45,958 bases of DNA from DIGJ01 sp036658435 (lineage in GTDB: Bacteria; Bacillota; Clostridia; Lachnospirales; Lachnospiraceae), in assembly GCA_036658435.1 (NCBI GenBank), contig JAVXEO010000011.1, positions 1 to 45,958 on the forward strand. Reading direction: 5' to 3'. The translations under genes were made by a program, and so were the position numbers. The notes below the pieces were generated by a model. That model was not told the origin of the DNA. It did not search any database and saw only the letters and a list, made by a program, of their open reading frames with translations. This document shows, piece by piece, positions 40,633 to 45,958 of this stretch (position 1 is the first letter of the stretch; each line of letters starts with the position of its first letter).

Positions 40633-41412
40633 ATGAGTATTTCGGTTAAATTAGAAGCCTTTGAAGGACCTTTGGATCTTTTGCTTCATTTAATAGATAA
40701 AAATAAAGTAAATATATATGATATTCCCATTGCCATGATAACGGAACAATATTTAGAGTATATTGCGGCAATGAAAACAAAAGATATGGACATTATGAGT
40801 GAATTTCTGGTTATGGCAGCTACCTTATTAAACATAAAGTCAAGAATGCTTCTTCCAAAAGATGAAACACAGGAAGAGGAGGAAGAGGATCCTCGGAAAG
40901 AATTGGTAGAACGCTTATTAGAATACAAGATGTACAAGTACATTTCCTATGAACTGAAAGACCGGCAGGAGGATGCATCTAAGGTATTGTTTAAAAAGTC
41001 CACTCTTCCCAGAGAAATAAAAGATTTTAGAGAAGAAGTGGATTTGGACGAGCTACTTTCCCAACTGACTTTAAATAAATTACATTCTATATTTAAATTA
41101 GTTATGAAGAAAAGGGTAGATAAAATTGATCCCATTCGCAGCAAATTCGGAGAAATTGAAAAAGAAGATGTAAACCAGGAAGAAAAAATGCTGTTTGTGG
41201 AAGCTTATGCAAAAGAACATGGTACCTTTAGCTTTCGAGGATTACTAGAAGTACAGTCCAGTAAAATGGAGATCATTGTAACTTTTTTATCCATTCTTGA
41301 ACTAATGAAAACAGGAAAAATACAAATAGAACAGGAAAATATTTTTGATGATATTTCTATTACATATAAGAAATCGAAAAATGGGGGAAATATAAATGGA
41401 ACAGCAGATTAA
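40633..41412 (+). CDS. scpA: Segregation and condensation protein A
   Basis: 259 residues. The kleisin subunit of the bacterial SMC condensin complex. The start KLEAFEGPLDLLLHLIDKNKVNIYDIPIAMITEQYLEY is the hallmark of ScpA, and MSEFLVMAATLLNIKSRMLLP follows. The C-terminal winged helix (about 175-250) has FVEAYAKEHGTFSFRGLLE. The AAGGAGAG site precedes the ATG. The 3' end overlaps scpB by 17 bases. Confidence 0.97.
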   Translation: MSISVKLEAFEGPLDLLLHLIDKNKVNIYDIPIAMITEQYLEYIAAMKTKDMDIMSEFLVMAATLLNIKSRMLLPKDETQEEEEEDPRKELVERLLEYKMYKYISYELKDRQEDASKVLFKKSTLPREIKDFREEVDLDELLSQLTLNKLHSIFKLVMKKRVDKIDPIRSKFGEIEKEDVNQEEKMLFVEAYAKEHGTFSFRGLLEVQSSKMEIIVTFLSILELMKTGKIQIEQENIFDDISITYKKSKNGGNINGTAD

Positions 41413-41971
41413 AAAGGTAGAGGCAATGATTGAAGCCATTCTCTTTACTATGGGAGAAACCGTAGCAATAGAAGCCATTGCAGCTGCTGTAGAACATGAT
41501 GAAGATACCACAAGACGAATTTTACATAGTATGATGGACCGCTATGAGGAAGAAGACCGAGGAATTCAGATTATAGAATTGGATGGAGCATTTCAGCTAT
41601 GTACAAAGGCTTCTATGTATGAAACGATAATTAAAATTACCCATGTACCAAAAAAACATGTACTTACGGATGTATTATTAGAAACGCTTTCCATCATTGC
41701 ATATAAACAGCCCATTACAAAGCTGCAAATTGAAGCAATTCGAGGAGTGAAAACAGATCATGCCGTCAATAAACTGATTGAATACAATTTAGTATGTGAA
41801 GCAGGAAGAATGGATGCTCCAGGAAGACCTATTATGTTTTCAACCACGGAAGAATTTTTACGATACTTTGGAATTCAGTCATTGGAAGATCTTCCGGTTA
41901 TGAATCCGGAAAAGCTGGAAGACTTTAAGATGGAAGCAGAAGAAGAAATTCAATTAAAATTAGATATTTAA
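41396..41971 (+). CDS. scpB: Segregation and condensation protein B
   Basis: 191 residues. ScpB dimers bind ScpA and the SMC heads. It has two winged-helix domains: the first from VEAMIEAILFTMGETVAIEAIA, the second with TDVLLETLSIIAYKQPITKLQIEAIRGVKTD. The late motif APGRPIMFSTTEEFLRYFGI is the family's conserved end. The ATG is inside the scpA 3' end, preceded by GGGGGAA, so translation is coupled. The length is usual. Confidence 0.97.
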   Translation: MEQQIKKVEAMIEAILFTMGETVAIEAIAAAVEHDEDTTRRILHSMMDRYEEEDRGIQIIELDGAFQLCTKASMYETIIKITHVPKKHVLTDVLLETLSIIAYKQPITKLQIEAIRGVKTDHAVNKLIEYNLVCEAGRMDAPGRPIMFSTTEEFLRYFGIQSLEDLPVMNPEKLEDFKMEAEEEIQLKLDI

Positions 41972-42043
41972 GGAACCATGAAATTAACCAAATGTATACA
42001 AATATTAACAGGAAGAGCCATAGTGTTTTAAATACGTAATCGC

Positions 42044-42049
42044 TATAAT
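42044..42049 (+). promoter_or_regulatory. Possible -10 box of the phosphorylase operon
   Basis: A perfect TATAAT lies 31 bases before the ATG at 42080, in the 108-base gap after scpB. The -35 region 17 bases upstream (TAGTGT) is poor, so an activator or different sigma factor may be needed. Confidence 0.42.
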
Positions 42050-42079
42050 GAATGTAACAATTAAGGGAGGTATTGTATT

Positions 42080-44470
42080 ATGCAATATGGTTATTTCGAT
42101 AACACCAAAAAAGAATATGTAATTGATCGTGTGGATTTACCTACATCATGGACCAATTATCTTGGTCTAAAAGATATGTGTGCCGTTGTAAATCATACAG
42201 CGGGTGGATATATGTTTTATAAAACTCCAGAATACCACCGAATAACAAGATTCCGTGCCAATGCAGTTCCAATGGATCGACCGGGACAATATGTATATTT
42301 ACGTGATGATGAAACAAAAGACTACTGGAGTATTTCATGGCAGCCTGTGGGAAAAAGTTTAGAGGAAGCAAAGTATGAGTGTCGGCATGGACTTTCTTAT
42401 ACCAAATATTCCTGTGATTACAGTGATATACAAGCAGAACAGACCTTGTCCATTCCTTTGTCGGATGACGTTGAATTATGGGACGTAAAAATTAAAAATA
42501 CAGGGGACAAAGAACGTCATTTAAGTGTATATTCTTACTGCGAATTTTCTTTCCATCAGATTGATATGGACAACCGAAATTTTCAAATGAGCATGTATGC
42601 AGCGGCCTCTTCTTATGAAGATGGTGTGATAGAACATGATTTATTTTATGAAGAATATGGCTATCAGTATTTTACTTCTAACTTTAAACCAGACGGATTT
42701 GACTGTTTAAGAGATAAATTTATTGGTGCTTACCGAACGGAAGACAATCCGGTGGCGGTAGAATCCGGAGTAATGCAGTCATCTTTTGAAAAAGGAAACA
42801 ATCATTGTGGATCTCTTCAAAAAATCCTGACCATACAACCGGGAGAAGAAGTTCGATTAATTTTCATGCTGGGAGAAGGAAACCGTGAAGAAGGCAAAAA
42901 AATTCGTGAAAAATATTCGGATTATAAAACGGTAGATGCCGTTTATGAAGACTTGAGCTGCTATTGGGAAAATAAAAGAAATAAATTACAGATTCAGACT
43001 CCCAATGAAGGAATGAATACATTGATTAATATCTGGACTCTTTATCAGGCAGAAATTAATGTTATGTTTTCCAGATTTGCTTCTTTTATAGAAGTAGGAG
43101 GAAGAACCGGACTTGGCTATCGTGATACCGCACAGGATGCCATGACCATACCACATTCCAACCCACAAAAGTGTAAGCAGCGTATTGTAGAACTTTTAAG
43201 AGGTCTGGTATCCGAAGGATATGGGCTCCACCTATTCCAACCGGAATGGTTTGATCCACAACAGGAAGAAAAAGCATTTAAGTCTCCTACCATTGTGCCA
43301 ACACCTAATAAAAATGATATGATTCATGGAATCAAAGATGCCTGTTCGGATGATGCCTTGTGGTTAGTAAGTGCAATTACAGAGTACATTAAGGAAACCG
43401 GTGAAATTGAGTTTTTGGATACCGTACTTACTTATGCCGATGAAGGAGAAGGAACGGTTTATGAGCACATGACAAAGATTCTTGATTTTTCAGATCGAAT
43501 GGTTGGAAAAACCGGTATCTGTCAGGGACTTCGTGCGGATTGGAATGACTGTCTTAACTTAGGCGGCGGAGAAAGTGCCATGGTTTCTTTTCTACATTAT
43601 TGGGCAATTAACAATTTTCTTGAGCTATGTACTTATACAGGGAAAGAAGATGACGTTAAGAAATACACCGCAATGAAAGAAAAAGTTAAAAAAGTCTGTG
43701 ATACGGAACTTTGGGATGAAGAATGGTATATCCGTGGTGTGACAAAAAATGGTAAAAAAATAGGAACCATGGAAGATAAAGAAGGAAAAATTCATTTGGA
43801 ATCCAATACATGGGCAGTATTGTCCGGTGCAGCCAGTGAAGAAAAAGGGAAAACAGCCATGAATTCCGTTGAAAAATATCTTTATACCCCCTATGGAATT
43901 ATGTTAAATGGACCGTCCTATACGGTTCCGGATGATGATGTTGGATTTGTAACCCGTGTATTCCCTGGACTAAAGGAAAATGGCGCTATATTTAGTCATC
44001 CAAACCCATGGGCATGGGCGGCAGAATGTATTTTAGGACGGGGAGATAAAGCAATGAAATTTTATGATGCCTTATCCCCTTATAATCAAAATGATAAAAT
44101 AGAGATAAGAGAAGCAGAACCTTATTCTTACTGCCAGTTTATTATGGGAAAAGATCATACCGCTTTTGGACGTGCAAGACATCCGTTTATGACAGGAACC
44201 GGCGGCTGGGCCTATTTTAGTGCAACCAGATACATACTGGGAATTCGCCCACAACTGGATTATCTGATGGTAGATCCTTGTATTCCATCGGAATGGGAAG
44301 AATTTTCCGTTCATAGACAGTGGAGAAACGCAACCTATGAAATTCAGATTAAGAACCCCAACAAGGTAATGAAAGGCATTTCTTCTATTGAAGTAAATGG
44401 TAAAAAAGTAGATAAAATAGTACAAATGCCAAAAAATAGTGTGAATCAGGTTGTAGTAACAATGGGTTAA
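42080..44470 (+). CDS. GH94 disaccharide phosphorylase (chitobiose/cellobiose phosphorylase type)
   Basis: 796 residues, cytosolic. The enzyme splits a beta-linked disaccharide with phosphate to a sugar-1-phosphate and a free sugar. The N-terminal sandwich begins MQYGYFDNTKKEYVIDR; the helical barrel shows SFIEVGGRTGLGYRDTAQD, GYGLHLFQPEWFDP and RADWNDCLNLGGG, with the catalytic acid in DWND (Asp487-Asp490). The DTAQD, HSNPQKC and LFQPEWFDP text resembles N,N'-diacetylchitobiose phosphorylase more than cellobiose phosphorylase as I recall them, so GlcNAc-1-phosphate may be the product. GGGAGG precedes the ATG. No signal peptide is seen, so the disaccharide must be imported by a system outside the window. 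The family is sure; specificity is not. Confidence 0.93.
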   Translation: MQYGYFDNTKKEYVIDRVDLPTSWTNYLGLKDMCAVVNHTAGGYMFYKTPEYHRITRFRANAVPMDRPGQYVYLRDDETKDYWSISWQPVGKSLEEAKYECRHGLSYTKYSCDYSDIQAEQTLSIPLSDDVELWDVKIKNTGDKERHLSVYSYCEFSFHQIDMDNRNFQMSMYAAASSYEDGVIEHDLFYEEYGYQYFTSNFKPDGFDCLRDKFIGAYRTEDNPVAVESGVMQSSFEKGNNHCGSLQKILTIQPGEEVRLIFMLGEGNREEGKKIREKYSDYKTVDAVYEDLSCYWENKRNKLQIQTPNEGMNTLINIWTLYQAEINVMFSRFASFIEVGGRTGLGYRDTAQDAMTIPHSNPQKCKQRIVELLRGLVSEGYGLHLFQPEWFDPQQEEKAFKSPTIVPTPNKNDMIHGIKDACSDDALWLVSAITEYIKETGEIEFLDTVLTYADEGEGTVYEHMTKILDFSDRMVGKTGICQGLRADWNDCLNLGGGESAMVSFLHYWAINNFLELCTYTGKEDDVKKYTAMKEKVKKVCDTELWDEEWYIRGVTKNGKKIGTMEDKEGKIHLESNTWAVLSGAASEEKGKTAMNSVEKYLYTPYGIMLNGPSYTVPDDDVGFVTRVFPGLKENGAIFSHPNPWAWAAECILGRGDKAMKFYDALSPYNQNDKIEIREAEPYSYCQFIMGKDHTAFGRARHPFMTGTGGWAYFSATRYILGIRPQLDYLMVDPCIPSEWEEFSVHRQWRNATYEIQIKNPNKVMKGISSIEVNGKKVDKIVQMPKNSVNQVVVTMG

Positions 44471-44491
44471 TTTAATGAGGAGGACATAAGA

Positions 44492-45907
44492 ATGATAAAA
44501 TTTGGAACAGGCGGCTGGAGAGCCATCATTGGAGATGACTTTACCAAAGCAAACATTCAAAAACTTGCCAAAGCACTGGTAAATAAAATAAAAAACGAAG
44601 GCGTTCAGGAAAAGGGAGTTGTACTGGGATACGATAGACGATTTCTCTCCAAAGAAGCGATGCAGTGGGCAGGAATGGTCTTTGCAGCAGAAAACATTAC
44701 GGCATATTTGATCAATCGTTCTTCTCCAACACCTTTGATTATGTATTACATTATGATTCATGAATTCCCATATGGAATGATGATAACAGCTAGTCATAAT
44801 CCGGCTATTTATAATGGAGTTAAAGTATTTACCCAGGGTGGACGTGATGCAGATGAGATACAGACCCGAGACATCGAGGAATATATTCAGGACGTTTTAG
44901 ATAAGGATGTAAAAGAAATGGAATATGACAAGGCGGTCACCAGTGGCCTAATTGTAGAAATCAATCCCTTGAATGAATATCTGGATAACATCATTGAAGC
45001 CGTTGACATGGATAAAATCAGATCCTGTGGATTGCGGGTTGCCTTAGACCCTATGTACGGAGTAAGCGAAACATCGTTAAAGACTATATTAATGACGGCA
45101 AGATGTGATGTTTTAACCATTCACGAAAGACATGATACCTTATTTGGTGGAAAACTTCCTTCTCCATCGGCACATACCCTCCGCTCCTTACAAAACTATG
45201 TAATAGACAAAGGTTGTGATATAGGAATAGCTACGGATGGAGATGCGGATAGAATCGGAGTGATTGATGATACCGGAAGATTTTTACATCCAAACGACAT
45301 TTTAGTACTGCTTTATTACTATTTAGTAAAATATAAAGGATGGCATGGTGCAGTTGTTCGAAACATTGCAACGACACATATGCTGGATAAGGTAGCAAAA
45401 ACATTTGGGGAATCCTGTTATGAAGTGCCCGTTGGTTTTAAATATATTTCTGCAAAAATGCAGGAAACCGATGCGGTAATTGGAGGAGAATCCTCAGGAG
45501 GCTTGACGGTCAGAGGACATATTCGTGGAAAAGACGGTATTTATGCAGCCGCTCTTTTGGTAGAAATGATAGCCGTAACCGGTAAAAAACTTTCGGAAAT
45601 TTACAGGGATATTAAAGAAGAATGTGGCTCTATCTTTATGGAAGAACGGGATTATAAATTTAACCAAGAAAAGAAAGAAGACATTTTCAAAACCCTTATG
45701 ACAGAAAAAGAACTTCCCGAGATTCCGTTTACGATTGAAAAAATTTCTTATCTGGATGGATGTAAAGTCTATCTGGAAAATGGAGGATGGATTATTGCAA
45801 GATTCTCAGGAACGGAACCATTACTTCGTATTTTTTGTGAAATGCCAAATCCGGAAGATGCAGCCTTGCTTTGTGAAATATATGAGAATTTCTTAGGATT
45901 AAAATAA
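44492..45907 (+). CDS. Alpha-D-phosphohexomutase (phosphoglucomutase/phosphomannomutase family)
   Basis: 471 residues, cytosolic. It moves phosphate between C1 and C6 of a hexose phosphate. The start IKFGTGGWRAIIG, the active-site Ser101 in TASHNP, metal loop DGDADR (Asp249, Asp251, Asp253), sugar loop GGESSGG and phosphate loop RFSGTEPLLRI are all present. The sugar loop has Ser-Ser where classic mutases have Glu-Ser-Gly-His, so specificity may be altered. It is 21 bases after the phosphorylase, with GAGGAGG, and presumably converts that enzyme's sugar-1-phosphate to sugar-6-phosphate. The length fits the family (about 460-480). Confidence 0.94.
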   Translation: MIKFGTGGWRAIIGDDFTKANIQKLAKALVNKIKNEGVQEKGVVLGYDRRFLSKEAMQWAGMVFAAENITAYLINRSSPTPLIMYYIMIHEFPYGMMITASHNPAIYNGVKVFTQGGRDADEIQTRDIEEYIQDVLDKDVKEMEYDKAVTSGLIVEINPLNEYLDNIIEAVDMDKIRSCGLRVALDPMYGVSETSLKTILMTARCDVLTIHERHDTLFGGKLPSPSAHTLRSLQNYVIDKGCDIGIATDGDADRIGVIDDTGRFLHPNDILVLLYYYLVKYKGWHGAVVRNIATTHMLDKVAKTFGESCYEVPVGFKYISAKMQETDAVIGGESSGGLTVRGHIRGKDGIYAAALLVEMIAVTGKKLSEIYRDIKEECGSIFMEERDYKFNQEKKEDIFKTLMTEKELPEIPFTIEKISYLDGCKVYLENGGWIIARFSGTEPLLRIFCEMPNPEDAALLCEIYENFLGLK

Positions 45908-45928
45908 AGAGTCTGCTTTGCAGACTCT
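45908..45928. terminator. Hairpin just after the mutase gene
   Basis: AGAGTCTGC and GCAGACTCT form a 9-bp stem with the loop TTT, starting right at the mutase stop codon. There is no T-run, so its role as terminator is uncertain; it may be part of a dispersed palindromic element with the next hairpin. Confidence 0.55.
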
Positions 45929-45940
45929 CGCGCCAAAGCA

Positions 45941-45958
45941 TGGTCACTTCAGTGACCA
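45941..45958. repeat. Second perfect hairpin at the window edge
   Basis: TGGTCACT and AGTGACCA form an 8-bp stem with the loop TC. It ends at the last base of the window and may continue. It is 12 bases after the first hairpin. Confidence 0.7.

Noticed and set aside
44072..44797. 241-residue open frame on the minus strand across the phosphorylase-mutase junction
   Set aside because: It is antisense to two strongly conserved genes, is rich in Cys, His, Phe and Tyr as expected of a shadow frame, and has no recognisable domain.
1..45958. Mobile elements, CRISPR arrays, tRNA or rRNA genes
   Set aside because: No transposase, integrase or phage gene, no spaced direct repeats and no cloverleaf or rRNA text was seen; the repeats found are short and local.

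Overview
The window is low-GC DNA with strong AGGAGG-type ribosome binding sites. Its gene content (sporulation gene spoIIM, flavodiiron protein, scpAB, polA-coaE, LCP proteins, ECF transporter) points to an anaerobic Clostridia chromosome, most likely Lachnospiraceae. The taxon is an inference from gene families and order. Genes are dense and mostly on the + strand. I found no rRNA, tRNA, CRISPR array, transposase or phage gene, and no gene-free stretch longer than about 210 bases.

Layout. (1) 1-7935 is a signalling block: the 3' part of an REC-HD-GYP c-di-GMP phosphodiesterase, a large hybrid histidine kinase, a DegV-like protein, a chemoreceptor whose extracellular sensor is a near copy of the kinase sensor, and a secreted two-repeat stalk-domain protein. 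A bidirectional hairpin ends the block. (2) 7991-16837 looks like a nucleoside/pentose uptake and salvage locus. A minus-strand LacI-type repressor fused to a ribokinase-like domain is divergent from a + strand series: ribokinase-family kinase, nucleoside hydrolase, YfcC-type carrier, then a complete ECF transporter (S, T and two ATPases). (3) 16942-18757 is an oxygen/NO detoxification pair (flavin reductase-rubredoxin and flavodiiron protein) behind a promoter overlapped by a 21-bp perfect inverted repeat. (4) 18901-30912 is mostly housekeeping: small zinc-finger membrane protein, polA, coaE, FtsA-like ATPase with a long C-terminal extension, walJ-like hydrolase, ACT protein plus UPF0210 protein, pepD, LCP protein, Nudix hydrolase and spoIIM. 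(5) 30929-37800 holds DAHP synthase (minus strand), a Gfo/Idh/MocA oxidoreductase, a second LCP protein, a GtrB-like glycosyltransferase, and a minus-strand pair (polytopic membrane protein and acyltransferase) of envelope type. (6) 37941-41971 holds a D,D-carboxypeptidase, a metallophosphoesterase, a site-2-protease homologue with a damaged active site, and scpA-scpB. (7) 42080-45907 holds a GH94 disaccharide phosphorylase and a phosphohexomutase, followed by two tandem hairpins at the window edge.

How the genes may work together. In region 2, nucleosides entering through the ECF transporter and/or the YfcC carrier could be split by the hydrolase to base and ribose, and the ribose phosphorylated by the kinases. 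The repressor-kinase fusion could itself sense the sugar or its phosphorylation. In region 7, phosphorolysis of a beta-linked disaccharide yields a sugar-1-phosphate that the adjacent mutase converts to sugar-6-phosphate. In region 1, one sensed ligand may feed both chemotaxis and a phosphorelay.

The items most worth a second look are the repressor-kinase/ECF salvage locus with its candidate operators, the degenerate ABC signature in the second ECF ATPase, the duplicated Cache sensor, the S2P pseudo-protease beside scpAB, and the FtsA-like protein with VNG-type C-terminal repeats.
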